A stretch of DNA of 64,000 bases from Sneathiella litorea (GCF_009882915.1 NZ_WTUW01000002.1:620309-684308); one strand, 5' to 3'. Counted from the first letter of the stretch, positions 7,930 through 17,640 are shown. Numbers and translations: made by a program. Notes: generated by a model from the sequence alone, not told the origin.

Positions 7930-9054
7930 ATGGACAGATACATAATGCCCGTTACTGCACAGGAAAATATTGAAGCCATAAAAGTGCTTGTTGACCTTGC
8001 GGAGACAAACTCCCCAGAACAGCGTCAATTTCTATATGCCCGCCTAGGCGAATTCCTTGTAGATGATCAATCCTCCTTTACCAATCAGGAAAAGGAAATA
8101 ATGGCAGATATTATCTGCCGGATTACGACAGATGTTGCTAAAACAATCCGTGCGAATTTTGCGAAAAACCTGGCATCAAAGCAGGATATTCCGCGTAATC
8201 TGATGGTGTTTCTCGCGAATGACGATATTGAGGTGGCACTGCCAATCCTAAGAGATTGTGGCCTGCTCGCAGAAAATGATCTTTTGGAAATTGTCAAACA
8301 CCGCTCCAAACAGCATCAGCTCGCCGTTGCGGCACGAGATAATATTGGAGAAGAAATCTGCACGGCTCTCTGCGAAATAAATGACCCGGAGATAACGGTC
8401 GCGTTATTGGAGAACCATACTGCCAAGGTGTCCCCGGTTATGCTGGACAATCTTGGTGAACTTTCTGAATGCATTACAGAGTATCAGCGCCCTCTTCTCG
8501 ATCGGCCTTTCCTCCCTAAACCGATTGCGGAAAAAATGTATCGCTGGGTCTCGATGTCTCTACGAGAATATATCCGCGATAATTTCGAAGTGGATATCCG
8601 CGCGCTTCAAATGGATATCAAAGATCGCGAAGATACGATCCAATCTATCTCGAAGGAAAGTGACCCGTCACTCCGGCTAGTCGAGAAACTTCACCATTCC
8701 GGCGAACTTTCAACGCGTTTCATGATTAAATCACTGCATCAGGGTGAAATTGATCTTTTTGAATATTCCTTCGCCAAACTCCTCGACATCGAAAGCGATA
8801 AAATCAAGGATATCCTCTACGCGGAAAATCCTGAAATACTCGCCGTTGCCTGCCGCAGCCTGGATATCGACCGGGTAATTTTTAAAACGATCTATGATCT
8901 TACCGGATCAATTCGCCATCAGAAAACCTCCCTGCTCACCAAGATTAAATCGGTACCAATGGATTTTTATGATCTATTGACTGTGGAGACAGCCAAAGCG
9001 GCTCTCCTGAATGAAGACTTCATGTCCGGAAAAATAAGCTACGCCGAAACCTGA
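7930..9054 (+). CDS. DUF2336 protein, second copy
   Basis: A 374-residue paralogue of the protein at 5004. The two can be followed from end to end: IRANFAKNLASKQDIPRNL, LANDDIEVALPIL, KVSPVMLDNLGE and MYRWVSMSLREYIRDNFEVD occur in the same order and at similar distances. It is soluble and all-helical. An alternative start at 7945 (MPVTAQ) is possible; neither has a strong ribosome site. The conserved acidic loop NDDIEVA/NDDIEVAL is the best common motif. It is separated from the kinase by 98 bases that include a CtrA-type box, so it may be expressed separately. The biochemical role is unknown. Confidence 0.85.
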   Translation: MDRYIMPVTAQENIEAIKVLVDLAETNSPEQRQFLYARLGEFLVDDQSSFTNQEKEIMADIICRITTDVAKTIRANFAKNLASKQDIPRNLMVFLANDDIEVALPILRDCGLLAENDLLEIVKHRSKQHQLAVAARDNIGEEICTALCEINDPEITVALLENHTAKVSPVMLDNLGELSECITEYQRPLLDRPFLPKPIAEKMYRWVSMSLREYIRDNFEVDIRALQMDIKDREDTIQSISKESDPSLRLVEKLHHSGELSTRFMIKSLHQGEIDLFEYSFAKLLDIESDKIKDILYAENPEILAVACRSLDIDRVIFKTIYDLTGSIRHQKTSLLTKIKSVPMDFYDLLTVETAKAALLNEDFMSGKISYAET

Positions 9055-9153
9055 TGGGCGATAGAGCTTCTTTTCTGTCATTGCTTGCAATAGATATATA
9101 AAAATATATTTTAAAGCTGTACCATTGTCGCCCTCCTTTCCGGGAAGTTGAAC

Positions 9154-10146
9154 GTGATTGATCCTTTTGGCAGAGAAATAAGCTATCTCAGAGTGTCCGT
9201 TACGGACCGCTGCGATTTCCGCTGCAAATACTGCATGTCGGAAAATATGACGTTCCTGCCAAAAAAGGACGTCCTCAGCCTGGAAGAGTTGGAAATGGTG
9301 TCTGCCGCCTTTATTCGCAAAGGCGTGCGGAAGATCCGGATTACCGGCGGGGAACCACTGGTTCGTAAGGGAATTATGGAGCTATTCCGTAATTTGGGCC
9401 TCTACATCAAAAGTGGTGAACTGGATGAATTAACCCTGACAACCAATGGCAGCCAGCTTGGAAAATATGCAGGCGAGCTATATGACGCAGGTGTACGCAG
9501 GCTTAACGTTTCACTTGATACGCTCAACCCCTATCAGTTTCAGGACATTACCCGCTGGGGCAATTTTGAGAAAGTGATGGCAAGCATCCGTAGCGCCAAG
9601 GAAGCCGGCCTCAAAATCAAGATTAATACAGTTGCCCTCAAGGGATTTAACGATCATGAATTCAACGATCTGATCCAATGGGTCGGTGATGAGGGGATGG
9701 ACATCACTTTTATCGAAACAATGCCCATGGGCACGATTGACGGGCAACGCTCGGACCAGTATCTCCCGCTCTCGGACGTCAAGAAGCAACTTGGTGAACG
9801 CTGGACGCTAACCCCCTCTGCCTATCGGACCGGGGGCCCCTCCGATTACTTTGATGTTGCGGAAACCGGCGGGCGGATTGGCTTCATTACCCCTCTCACC
9901 CATAATTTCTGCGAAAGCTGTAATCGGGTCCGACTTACCTGCACCGGCATGCTTTATATGTGTCTCGGCCAGGAAGACAAGGCCGACCTGAAAACTGTCT
10001 TGCGTGGCGAGAATGGCCTCGCGGCGCTCGATGCGGCGATTGATGAAGCGATCGGACGCAAACCCAAGGGCCATGATTTCATTATCGACCGTAAATCCGA
10101 CGGCCGTCCGGCGGTTCCCCGTCATATGAGCGTAACGGGCGGCTAA
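9154..10146 (+). CDS. moaA: GTP 3',8-cyclase MoaA
   Basis: A radical SAM enzyme that converts GTP to 3',8-cyclo-GTP in the first step of molybdenum cofactor synthesis. The first 4Fe-4S ligands are in [15 protein letters not shown] (CxxxCxxC); the second cluster uses [11 protein letters not shown] and a later cysteine in [15 protein letters not shown] is the GGEP motif. The protein ends with VTGG, the conserved Gly-Gly tail needed for activity in MoaA. GTG at 9154 has GGGAAG at 6 bases; a TTG at 9148 is an alternative start. No other moa genes are present. nadK follows after 6 bases, so the two are likely cotranscribed. Confidence 0.95.
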   Translation: MIDPFGREISYLRVSVTDRCDFRCKYCMSENMTFLPKKDVLSLEELEMVSAAFIRKGVRKIRITGGEPLVRKGIMELFRNLGLYIKSGELDELTLTTNGSQLGKYAGELYDAGVRRLNVSLDTLNPYQFQDITRWGNFEKVMASIRSAKEAGLKIKINTVALKGFNDHEFNDLIQWVGDEGMDITFIETMPMGTIDGQRSDQYLPLSDVKKQLGERWTLTPSAYRTGGPSDYFDVAETGGRIGFITPLTHNFCESCNRVRLTCTGMLYMCLGQEDKADLKTVLRGENGLAALDAAIDEAIGRKPKGHDFIIDRKSDGRPAVPRHMSVTGG

Positions 10147-10152
10147 CTGCGG

Positions 10153-10911
10153 ATGAAAATACATTTTACTGCCAGCGAATCGGAAGATGCGCAGATCGCC
10201 TGTGAAAGCCTGATCGCGCGTTATGGCAATGTTCCTGCGACAGAAGCTGAAGTCATCGTCGCGCTCGGCGGGGACGGCTTTATGCTGGAAACAATGCATT
10301 CCTTCATGAGTTCAAAAATCCCGATCTATGGTATGAACAAGGGGACCGTTGGCTTCCTGCTGAATACTTATCAGGAAGAAGGCCTGATTGAACGGTTGAG
10401 CGCGGGCGAGATTACGAAGCTCCACCCCCTAAACATGGTCGCGGTAAATATGCATGGTGAGAAAACAGAAGCACTTGCCATCAATGAAGTTTCCCTACTC
10501 CGGGAAAGCCGTCAAACCGCCAAAATACGCATTTCCATCGACGGACATGTCAAGGTTGCGGAACTGACTTGCGATGGCGTTCTCGTCGCCACCCCGGCCG
10601 GCAGCACTGCCTATAATTATTCCGCCCATGGCCCGATTTTACCGGTGAATGCCGGTGTTCTGGCCCTCACCCCGATCAGCGCCTTTCGTCCGAGACGCTG
10701 GCGTGGCGCCATTCTGCCGCGAGAGGCACGGATTGAGCTTGAAGTTCTGGAAGCTAACAAACGGCCCGTCAGCGCCGTTGCGGATGCTGTGGAAGTTCGG
10801 GATGTCGCCACGGTCATTATCGAGGAAAAGCGCGATATCTCCATCCGATTGCTGTTCGACCCGGAACATAATCTGGAAAAGCGGATACTCGATGAACAGT
10901 TTATTCTGTAA
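10153..10911 (+). CDS. nadK: NAD kinase
   Basis: A 252-residue NAD kinase (ATP + NAD to NADP). The catalytic GGDG motif is in [16 protein letters not shown]; the NAD-binding NE-type motif is [13 protein letters not shown]; the C-terminal glycine-rich segment is [20 protein letters not shown]. Length and motif order are normal. The start ATG lies 6 bases after the moaA stop. It is the last gene of this pair; the following 193 bases hold the leader of the ParA unit. Cytoplasmic. Confidence 0.95.
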   Translation: MKIHFTASESEDAQIACESLIARYGNVPATEAEVIVALGGDGFMLETMHSFMSSKIPIYGMNKGTVGFLLNTYQEEGLIERLSAGEITKLHPLNMVAVNMHGEKTEALAINEVSLLRESRQTAKIRISIDGHVKVAELTCDGVLVATPAGSTAYNYSAHGPILPVNAGVLALTPISAFRPRRWRGAILPREARIELEVLEANKRPVSAVADAVEVRDVATVIIEEKRDISIRLLFDPEHNLEKRILDEQFIL

Positions 10912-11030
10912 CCAGATTGCAGGGCGCCTTAAGGCTTAATAAATTTTTTTACTAATATTTACCTAAGTTTTGGCCTAGTTCGTAAATCTTCCTTAATTTT
11001 TAATCTGTAATTTTGCTCCATGAGACAACA

Positions 11031-11077
11031 ACTGGAGCGGATTAACCGTCTGCGAAAACGGTGTCATCACCTCCAGT
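11031..11077. promoter_or_regulatory. Concentric dyad in the parA leader
   Basis: Two pairs of inverted repeats share one centre near 11054: outer arms ACTGGAG (11031-11037) and CTCCAGT (11071-11077), inner arms ACCGT (11045-11049) and ACGGT (11058-11062). The outer left arm can also pair with GCTCCA at 11015-11020, giving a competing hairpin. The ParA ribosome site (AGGAG) follows at about 11093. It may be an operator for the RHH protein encoded downstream or an RNA switch (inference). Confidence 0.45.
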
Positions 11078-11104
11078 AACAAAGAACTGAGCAGGAGAGT
11101 TCTG

Positions 11105-11800
11105 ATGAAGGTTATCGCGGTAGCATCACAAAAAGGTGGTTCAGGTAAAACGACACTTGCCGGCCATCTCGCGGTTCAGGCTGAAATGGCCGGCGGAGGA
11201 CCCGTGGCGCTTGTTGACACCGACCCTCAGGGCAGCCTGTCTGAATGGTGGAACGAACGCGAAGCGGAAACCCCGCTGTTCGCGCGAACAACTGTTGAGC
11301 GGCTTGGGGCGGATATAGGCCGGATGGAAAAGATGGGCATCAATCTTTTGTTCGTCGATACGCCGCCAGCCATTACCTCAACCATCGCCAATGTGATCGG
11401 GCTTTCGGACTTGCTGATCATACCGACCCGTCCCAGCCCGCATGACCTGCGTGCTGTCGGGGCAACCGTTGAACTGGCCGAAGGTTTGAACACACCCCTC
11501 ATTTTCGTTGTCAACGGGGCAACACCACGCGCAAGGATCACCAGCGAGGCCGCAATCGCCTTGTCGCAGCATGGTACACTTGCTCCGGCGATTATCCACC
11601 AACGGGTTGATTTCGCCTCCAGCATGATTGACGGGCGGACAACGATGGAACTTAATCCATCCTCTCGTTCTAGCGACGAGATCACAAAGCTCTGGGCCTA
11701 TATCGATGAACGCCTGGCACGAATGGAAACCAATCATTCAATGCCAACTTCACACCATCTTTCCGCATCTCCGGCTAGCAATGGCGCGGCGTATAATTAA
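11105..11800 (+). CDS. Orphan ParA-family ATPase
   Basis: A 231-residue ParA/MinD-type ATPase. The deviant Walker A is QKGGSGKTTL (residues 9-18) with signature Lys at position 10; Walker A' is VDTDPQGSLSEWW, and the Walker B region is LLFVDTPPA. There is no N-terminal helix-turn-helix, so it is the short type. No parB or parS-like gene is adjacent, and the chromosomal parAB pair should lie near the origin. Such orphan ParAs position chemoreceptor arrays, plasmids or other cargo (family knowledge). The partner is probably the RHH protein 34 bases downstream. AGGAG precedes the start. Confidence 0.88.
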   Translation: MKVIAVASQKGGSGKTTLAGHLAVQAEMAGGGPVALVDTDPQGSLSEWWNEREAETPLFARTTVERLGADIGRMEKMGINLLFVDTPPAITSTIANVIGLSDLLIIPTRPSPHDLRAVGATVELAEGLNTPLIFVVNGATPRARITSEAAIALSQHGTLAPAIIHQRVDFASSMIDGRTTMELNPSSRSSDEITKLWAYIDERLARMETNHSMPTSHHLSASPASNGAAYN

Positions 11801-11834
11801 GTTCTGACCGCCATTTAAAAGAAGAAGATTTGTC

Positions 11835-12512
11835 ATGAAAGCAGCTTTCCTAACCAGCTCATTGATTGCCGCCAAAGGCAAAGCAGCCCCGGCATCGCCC
11901 CGTTTGACGCCGAAGAACCTTCTCGACGACGATAAAAAGGATGGCGAGAACCGTGTATCACGTATTTACGATCGGGTGCGCGAGTATGCGGAACCGCATT
12001 CAACGGATGCAACTGAAGATGAGCCGCAATACGCCACATCGGAGGCGCGCGAGGAAACGTCTAATTTCAATCCCGAAAATACAGATAACCCCTTTTTGGC
12101 AGAAGATACCGACACGCCTGATGAGGCATTAACCCGTCATAATGACACAGCGTCCTATCCTCAAACCGAAGCTTCCCATCTCCCCGTTACGCGCGATTAT
12201 CAACCCGTTGCCGCGTCCAACCCCGTCAGTAGCGGCTATTCCTCTGGTATAACACCTTCCCCGCTCGGTGAAAAACAAGCCCGTGAAATTGCCGCAGAAG
12301 TTTCGAAGCTGAAAAAGGATGGCCTTGGCCGCATCCGGATATCCGTCCGTATGTCCCCAAGAGATCATCTACAACTCAAACTCATAGCGGCACATACGCA
12401 AATGTCCGCACAGTCAATTTTTGAAACCGCTCTGGAAGAATATGTTGCCAACCATGGAACGGAGATTTTGCCACAATCCTGTAATTGCGTTCTGGACAAG
12501 TCATCCTTCTAA
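11835..12512 (+). CDS. Ribbon-helix-helix protein, ParA partner candidate
   Basis: A 225-residue protein with a long acidic, low-complexity N-terminal part (residues 1-160, rich in Asp, Glu, Ser, Thr, Pro) and a C-terminal ribbon-helix-helix domain at about 166-206: a beta strand RIRISVRMS, then the helices RDHLQLKLIAAHT and SAQSIFETALEEYVANH. A disordered tail plus RHH recalls ParG-type adaptors, which stimulate their ParA and repress their own operon. The end SCNCVLDKSSF adds two cysteines. I did not recognise a named family. It lies between parA and the PAS_5 gene with short gaps (34 and 16 bases), so the three form one unit. Confidence 0.7.
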   Translation: MKAAFLTSSLIAAKGKAAPASPRLTPKNLLDDDKKDGENRVSRIYDRVREYAEPHSTDATEDEPQYATSEAREETSNFNPENTDNPFLAEDTDTPDEALTRHNDTASYPQTEASHLPVTRDYQPVAASNPVSSGYSSGITPSPLGEKQAREIAAEVSKLKKDGLGRIRISVRMSPRDHLQLKLIAAHTQMSAQSIFETALEEYVANHGTEILPQSCNCVLDKSSF

Positions 12513-12528
12513 ATGGAAGTAACCGAAC

Positions 12529-13362
12529 ATGCGTGAAACTATTGACGATAATAATGAACTGGAAACCGGTCTAAATGCAGCGTCGCTTTCACGTATAAAA
12601 TTAAGACGACCCAAGGATACGGCTGATCCCCAACGCAAGGTAAAATCCGGTGATATTACGGACCGGCTCCAGGCACTGGCGGAAGAACTTGAAGCAAGTA
12701 AACCGGCAAACAAGGCATCTGAACCCGTTTTTGAGAAGGCAGCAGCGGAAACTACATCCGTCAACGTCAAGACAAAAGCCAAGGCGCCTGAAAAGCAGGT
12801 CAAAAAACCATCTACAGCCAAAAAACCTGCTCCCGCCACCAAGAAAGAGAGCTCCCCCACCCCAAAATCCGTTTCTGCCGTGCCGCCTCGGCGATCGAAT
12901 TGGGCGCGGCCTGCTGCGTCATCTGGATGGCAAAAGAAAGCGGCCACGCCGGATATTCTCTCCTACTGGATGGAAATACGCGAGGGGAACCGCTATCCGA
13001 CCTGGCAAAATCTGGATACCACGAAGATTGGCAAACATTGGCCAAACTGCACATTGGTGTATTGCGACCGGGCCGCGGGCCGACTTCAGCTTGCAAACGG
13101 ATTTACCCAGGAAGTCCGTCAGGTCATACAGGAAGGAAGCCCGGATCAGGCATATACGTCTGATATTGATTTTTCACCGATGGTTGTTGACTGGGTCCTC
13201 AGCCTCGCAAGGGATGTCGCAAACACGGGAAAACCAACCCATGGCACCGAATACTTCCCCTCCACTTCCGATGAAGTCCCGCTACGGGTGATCGCCTTGC
13301 CCCTAAGTGAAAACCAGGTCGATATCGATCATGTCCTCTGCTATGTGCAGAAGCTGGGCTAA
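12529..13362 (+). CDS. PAS_5-type domain protein with a disordered N-terminus
   Basis: A 277-residue protein. Residues 1-140 are low-complexity and basic (repeated Lys-Pro-Ala segments such as KKPSTAKKPAPATKKES). Residues 140-277 look like the PAS_5 fold of alphaproteobacteria: ILSYWMEIREGNRYPTWQNL followed by HWPNCTLVYCD, with W and NRYP at the usual spacing. It is the third gene of the ParA unit. A PAS-like sensor linked to a positioning ATPase would be a natural way to make cargo position depend on a signal (inference). The last four bases overlap the stop of the convergent Spx-like gene. Confidence 0.65.
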   Translation: MRETIDDNNELETGLNAASLSRIKLRRPKDTADPQRKVKSGDITDRLQALAEELEASKPANKASEPVFEKAAAETTSVNVKTKAKAPEKQVKKPSTAKKPAPATKKESSPTPKSVSAVPPRRSNWARPAASSGWQKKAATPDILSYWMEIREGNRYPTWQNLDTTKIGKHWPNCTLVYCDRAAGRLQLANGFTQEVRQVIQEGSPDQAYTSDIDFSPMVVDWVLSLARDVANTGKPTHGTEYFPSTSDEVPLRVIALPLSENQVDIDHVLCYVQKLG

Positions 13363-13709
13363 GCGGCCCATTCTTTCAGTGTTTCTTTCTCCGGCTCCTT
13401 GAACCCGACAAGATATCGGTCGTTATGAGAAAATATTGGCCGCTTCAGTAAAGTCGGCAAGGTCAGGATAATCGCGGCAGGGTCATCCTCTTCCAAAACA
13501 GCCTTTGCCGCACTGTCAAGTTGACGATAAGTCGTTCCCCGTTTGTTGATCAGGATATTGCGATCGATGGCAGCGAGCCATTTCGTGAGTTCTGCGGCTG
13601 GTAGTCCATCGGCACGCAGATCATGAAAATCGCAGTCTATCCCCTCCTCTTTCAACCATTTAAGGGCCTTCCTACACGTATCGCAATTCTTGATTCCATA
13701 CATAATCAC
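13359..13709 (-). CDS. ArsC/Spx/MgsR-family protein
   Basis: A 116-residue thioredoxin-fold protein. The redox motif CDTC sits at the N-terminus in MYGIKNCDTCRKALKWL, and the substrate loop in INKRGTTYRQLD; the RPI segment (LLKRPIFSHNDRYLVGF) is typical of ArsC/YffB proteins. It is too diverged to call arsenate reductase; YffB-like proteins bind glutathione and Spx-like ones act on RNA polymerase. No ars genes are near. It ends convergently with the PAS_5 gene, overlapping by four bases. Confidence 0.8.
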   Translation of the reverse strand: MIMYGIKNCDTCRKALKWLKEEGIDCDFHDLRADGLPAAELTKWLAAIDRNILINKRGTTYRQLDSAAKAVLEEDDPAAIILTLPTLLKRPIFSHNDRYLVGFKEPEKETLKEWAA

Positions 13710-13882
13710 CGGGCGTACCTCTACTAAAGATGTTGATGCTGTCTTCTTTTAGCGCGGTGGCATGCCGCGCGACAACCTTCGGCTTCCGGTTTCCGTAATA
13801 GCTCGTGACAATATGGGCGAAAATGCAGGCTTTCGATCACAAACCCCGCCTTCTTCGCGTCACTGAAAGGAAGGAGCATGAT

Positions 13883-15172
13883 ATGGGTATTTTCTCAAGA
13901 CGATCGACAACGCGTAAAACAGATGGGAATACAAGGCAGGGTCTTTCCATTGGGTCCACCATCCTCGCTAACTCGCTCGCCAATGCCCAGCTCCTGATGA
14001 TGACAGCCGCAGAACGCGGCATTATGTTGGAGAATGATGTTACCCGGACCATTCTTAATGCAAATGAAGCCTTCGATAAAAATCTGGTGACGCCGGAGAT
14101 TGCCAACAGTTTCTGGCAGGCCTACGAAACGCTCTCCCAAACACTCAGCCCGATTACAATCGAAAGTGTTCGTGCAAACCATGATTTACAGCGGCTTCAA
14201 ACTGGCAATGGAGGATGTTTACACAGCAGAAAATATGCCCCCATGTCCCTGAAGTCTGCCTTTCGCTATAAGTTATTGTCCCTTACGACTTTGCTGTCTC
14301 TGATCGCGTTGCAGGTATTCTGGGCGATCGGCAATACCCTTGTGATCGATATCAAGGAACAGTCTGACAGAATCATCGACTTGGAAGCACAGCTTTTTAC
14401 GGAGAGCAATCCAACAATACCGATGAAGGGCAGTGATCTGGCAAAGCGTCTGGCGTCCAGTGAGGAAGCGGATGGCGAAGCGTCATCATTAACAAACGAT
14501 GCGGCGCAGAAGAATTTTCCGATCTCCACGAACACCCAAGCTCTTAGTCGCCAGATTGGTGAATATATCTCCTGGCGCAGTGCGGAAATTATCGAGCTCA
14601 AGAACTGGAACCGGCTTTGGGGCCGGCTCATTTTCTTCAGCCAGCAAACATGGGACAAATCAGATTATGAAGATTTATCCATGGAAGCGAAAACCCATAT
14701 CCACTACATATCGGCGCAATATGTCCTGCATGCCATCTCCAACTATTTCCTGCCGATCCTCTATGGGCTATTGGGTGCGTCCTTCTATGTTCTGCGACAG
14801 CTGCCAAAGGATATTGAAAACCTAACCTTCTCGATGAATTCCCATATTGATTACGGCCTTCGGATCACGCAAGGTCCGCTCGCCGGGATTATGGCCAGCT
14901 TCTTCTTTACGGATGCTCCGAGCAAACTTTATTCCCTCACGTCCCATTCCTCTGCCATTGCGACGATCAACCTGGAATCTTCCGGCCTCTCAAGTTTCAG
15001 CCCCCTCGCCATCGCCTTCCTGGCGGGCTACAGCGTAGAGCTCATTTTCCATGTGATCGATAAAATCATTTCCACCGTGACGAATCGCTCTACCACGACG
15101 GTCACAAAAGCAGACCCGCAGTCTGTTAAAGCGCCCCCCTCCCCGAAACCGGAAAGGCCCTCGACCACCTAG
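13883..15172 (+). CDS. Unknown membrane protein, large soluble N-terminus
   Basis: A 429-residue protein with no recognised family. The start at 13883 follows AGGAAGGAG at 6 bases; the frame extends to 13805 without support. Residues 1-125 are soluble with an amphipathic stretch GLSIGSTILANSLANAQLLM. Hydrophobic segments lie at about 131-153 (LLSLTTLLSLIALQVFWAIG), 281-305 (SNYFLPILYGLLGASFYVL) and 371-392 (FSPLAIAFLAGYSVELIFHV). The stretch between them (155-280) is charged and probably periplasmic. The tail is Pro/Ser/Lys-rich. It is transcribed alone between convergent neighbours. Confidence 0.65.
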   Translation: MGIFSRRSTTRKTDGNTRQGLSIGSTILANSLANAQLLMMTAAERGIMLENDVTRTILNANEAFDKNLVTPEIANSFWQAYETLSQTLSPITIESVRANHDLQRLQTGNGGCLHSRKYAPMSLKSAFRYKLLSLTTLLSLIALQVFWAIGNTLVIDIKEQSDRIIDLEAQLFTESNPTIPMKGSDLAKRLASSEEADGEASSLTNDAAQKNFPISTNTQALSRQIGEYISWRSAEIIELKNWNRLWGRLIFFSQQTWDKSDYEDLSMEAKTHIHYISAQYVLHAISNYFLPILYGLLGASFYVLRQLPKDIENLTFSMNSHIDYGLRITQGPLAGIMASFFFTDAPSKLYSLTSHSSAIATINLESSGLSSFSPLAIAFLAGYSVELIFHVIDKIISTVTNRSTTTVTKADPQSVKAPPSPKPERPSTT

Positions 15173-15476
15173 CCAACTGGGCGTGTTACAGCGAGAATCA
15201 GTCGTGCCAGGCCAGAATCGCACCCGATTGTTTCTTTAGAAATTCCGTTGATTAAACTGGGGCTTTACGAACCAGGGCCAAAATACTTAAAAAGCGGCCA
15301 ATTTAGACGTTCATTCGAGGGAAGTCCGGGGCCTGCTCAAATTTTAACGCGATGTTAAGACTCCAAAGCGGATGATAAAGTGGTCCAAGGTTGATCGAAG
15401 CTGTTTTTGCCAATTCCACCCCTCCCCTCAAAGGCAGAGATGGCTTCGATTACCTTACTTCCCCCGTTTTTCCAGC
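15173..15476. other. 304-base convergent intergenic region with an isolated CtrA-type box
   Basis: Between the stops of the unknown membrane protein (plus) and tgt (minus). Apart from the TTAA-N7-TTAA at 15344-15358 I see no gene, RNA or clear terminator. A long frame on the plus strand from 15372 is the antisense shadow of tgt. Confidence 0.5.
15344..15358. promoter_or_regulatory. CtrA-type box without an obvious target gene
   Basis: TTAACGCGATGTTAA is a perfect TTAA-N7-TTAA. It lies between two gene ends, so a transcript from here would be non-coding or antisense to tgt. Confidence 0.3.
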
Positions 15477-16607
15477 CTAAACCGGCTCAATATCACCCTG
15501 CGCTTGCATTGCGAAGAAATCGAGGGCGAAATCTGCGAGCTTGCCTTCCTCGATTGCGTCCCGCATACCCGCCATGACTTCCTGATAATAATGAAGGTTA
15601 TGCCAGGTCAGCAACATGGAGCCCAGCATCTCCTTCGCCTTGAACAGGTGATGCAGATAGCCGCGGCTGTAGTTCCGACAGGCCGGACAGCTGCAGCGCT
15701 CATCGAGTGGGCGCAGATCATCCGCATGGCGGGCATTGCGGATATTCACCGTGCCATAGCGGGTGAAGCCTTGTGCATTGCGTCCCGATCGGGTCGGCAA
15801 CACACAATCAAACATGTCAATGCCACGCATGACGCCCCCCACAAGGTCATCGGGCTTGCCAACCCCCATAAGGTATCGCGGCTTGTCCTGCGGCAATGCA
15901 GGCGTGGTAAATTCCAGCGTGCGGAACATTTCCGCCTGCCCTTCACCAACGGCGAGGCCGCCGACCGCATATCCCTCAAACCCGATGCCGGTCAGCGCCG
16001 CAATGGATTCCAGACGCAAATCCTCATAGGTCGAGCCCTGCACAATGCCGAACAGGCCATAGCCGGACCTTTGCTCATAAGCCTCGCGGGAGCGCTCAGC
16101 CCAGCGCATCGAGCGGCGCATGGAGCTTGCAGCCACCTCCTCCGTAGCGGGATAGGGTGTGCATTCATCGAACGCCATGGTGATCGTGGCGTCGAGATCA
16201 TTCTGGATCTGCATGGATCGTTCCGGCGTCAATTCGAACCGCTGCCCATCGATATGAGACTTGAAGATCACGCCATTCTCGTCGATCTTGCGCAGCTCAT
16301 TCAGGGACATCACCTGAAATCCGCCGCTATCTGTCAGGATCGGCCGTTCCCAGCTCATGAATTTATGTAGGCCGCCGAGGCGCTTTACCCGCTCTGATCC
16401 CGGGCGCAGCATCAGGTGATACGTATTGCCAAGCAGGATATCAGCCCCGGTCTCCCGCACGGCCTCCGGCGTCATCCCTTTCACCGTCGCCGCCGTCCCA
16501 ACAGGCATGAAGGCCGGCGTGCGAATTTCCCCATGGGCGGTTTTCAGGGTCCCACGACGGGCTGCACCATCGGTGGCGGAAATATTAAATTCAAATGCGT
16601 TTGTCAT
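15477..16607 (-). CDS. tgt: Queuine tRNA-ribosyltransferase (tRNA-guanine transglycosylase)
   Basis: A 376-residue enzyme that exchanges guanine-34 for the queuosine precursor preQ1 in tRNAs with GUN anticodons. Visible motifs are [36 protein letters not shown] and the zinc site [20 protein letters not shown] (CxCxxC plus His). Its start overlaps the queA stop by four bases, and together they carry out two successive steps of queuosine synthesis. It is the last gene of the gyrA-coaD-ppi-queA-tgt run. Confidence 0.97.
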   Translation of the reverse strand: MTNAFEFNISATDGAARRGTLKTAHGEIRTPAFMPVGTAATVKGMTPEAVRETGADILLGNTYHLMLRPGSERVKRLGGLHKFMSWERPILTDSGGFQVMSLNELRKIDENGVIFKSHIDGQRFELTPERSMQIQNDLDATITMAFDECTPYPATEEVAASSMRRSMRWAERSREAYEQRSGYGLFGIVQGSTYEDLRLESIAALTGIGFEGYAVGGLAVGEGQAEMFRTLEFTTPALPQDKPRYLMGVGKPDDLVGGVMRGIDMFDCVLPTRSGRNAQGFTRYGTVNIRNARHADDLRPLDERCSCPACRNYSRGYLHHLFKAKEMLGSMLLTWHNLHYYQEVMAGMRDAIEEGKLADFALDFFAMQAQGDIEPV

Positions 16608-17635
16608 GGTTTCGGATATAGCAGCGAACAGTCGCCATAGGAATAAAAACGATATTTTTCCGCGATCGCATGGGCATAGGCCGCCTTCATGGTCTCCAGT
16701 CCGGAAAAAGCCGAAACCAGCATGAAAAGCGTCGATTTCGGCAAGTGGAAATTGGTGATCAGAAGATCGATCGCCTTGAAGCGGTAACCGGGGGTAATGA
16801 AAATATCCGTCTCCCCCTCAAACGGATGCAAGACGCCGGACTCATCTGCCGCACTTTCCAAAAGACGCAGGCTGGTTGTCCCGACCGAGACAATCCGTCC
16901 GCCGCGCGCCCGAACCTCGTTGATCTTCCGCGCTGTCTCCGCATTCAGGAAACCTCGCTCCGCATGCATCTTGTGATCATCCGTATCGTCAACCTTCACC
17001 GGCAGGAACGTGCCCGCCCCCACATGGAGCGTCGTCGTCACCATATCGATCCCACGGGCGCGGAATTTCTCAAGTAGGGCCTCGGTAAAATGCAGTCCCG
17101 CCGTCGGCGCCGCGACAGCACCCTCGTCCTTGGCAAAAATTGTCTGGTAATCGCTCTTGTCCTGCTCGTCAACGGCGCGCAGGCTGCTGATATAGGGCGG
17201 CAAGGGAATTTCCCCATGCGCCATCAGCTTTTCCATCAAGTCGGGCCCGGAGGCCGAAAAGGACAGCGCCACTTCCCCGCCTTCAAACTTGTTCGTAACC
17301 AACGCCGTAAAACCGTCCCCGAACTCTATGATATCACTGACTTTCAGCTTCTTTGCCGGTTTCGCAAAGGCATGCCAGCTGTCGGCGGAGACATTCTTGT
17401 GCAGCGTCACCTCAATCTTTGCCGACCGCCTTTTCCCGCGAAGTCGCGCCGGGATCACCTTGGTATCGTTAAAAACAAGCAGATCCCCTTCCGCCAAAAG
17501 GTCCGGCAGGTCGGCGACTGTATGATCGCTCAGCTCTTCCCTGATCACCAATAGTTTCGCCGCCTCGCGCGGAACCGCGGGGCGATCGGCGATCCGCTCC
17601 GGTGGCAGGGTAAAATCGAAGGCGTCAACTTTCAT
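16604..17635 (-). CDS. queA: S-adenosylmethionine:tRNA ribosyltransferase-isomerase
   Basis: A 343-residue enzyme that converts preQ1 in tRNA to epoxyqueuosine using the ribosyl part of SAM. Motifs seen: [15 protein letters not shown] at the N-terminus, [38 protein letters not shown] and the C-terminal [19 protein letters not shown]. Length is typical. It overlaps tgt by four bases. Between it and the upstream ppi gene is a hairpin that may reduce read-through. Confidence 0.97.
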   Translation of the reverse strand: MKVDAFDFTLPPERIADRPAVPREAAKLLVIREELSDHTVADLPDLLAEGDLLVFNDTKVIPARLRGKRRSAKIEVTLHKNVSADSWHAFAKPAKKLKVSDIIEFGDGFTALVTNKFEGGEVALSFSASGPDLMEKLMAHGEIPLPPYISSLRAVDEQDKSDYQTIFAKDEGAVAAPTAGLHFTEALLEKFRARGIDMVTTTLHVGAGTFLPVKVDDTDDHKMHAERGFLNAETARKINEVRARGGRIVSVGTTSLRLLESAADESGVLHPFEGETDIFITPGYRFKAIDLLITNFHLPKSTLFMLVSAFSGLETMKAAYAHAIAEKYRFYSYGDCSLLYPKP

Positions 17636-17640
17636 GATCT

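Noticed and set aside
15372-16370. 332-codon plus-strand frame opposite tgt
   Set aside because: It is the antisense shadow of a highly conserved gene, has no ribosome site and no recognisable domain.
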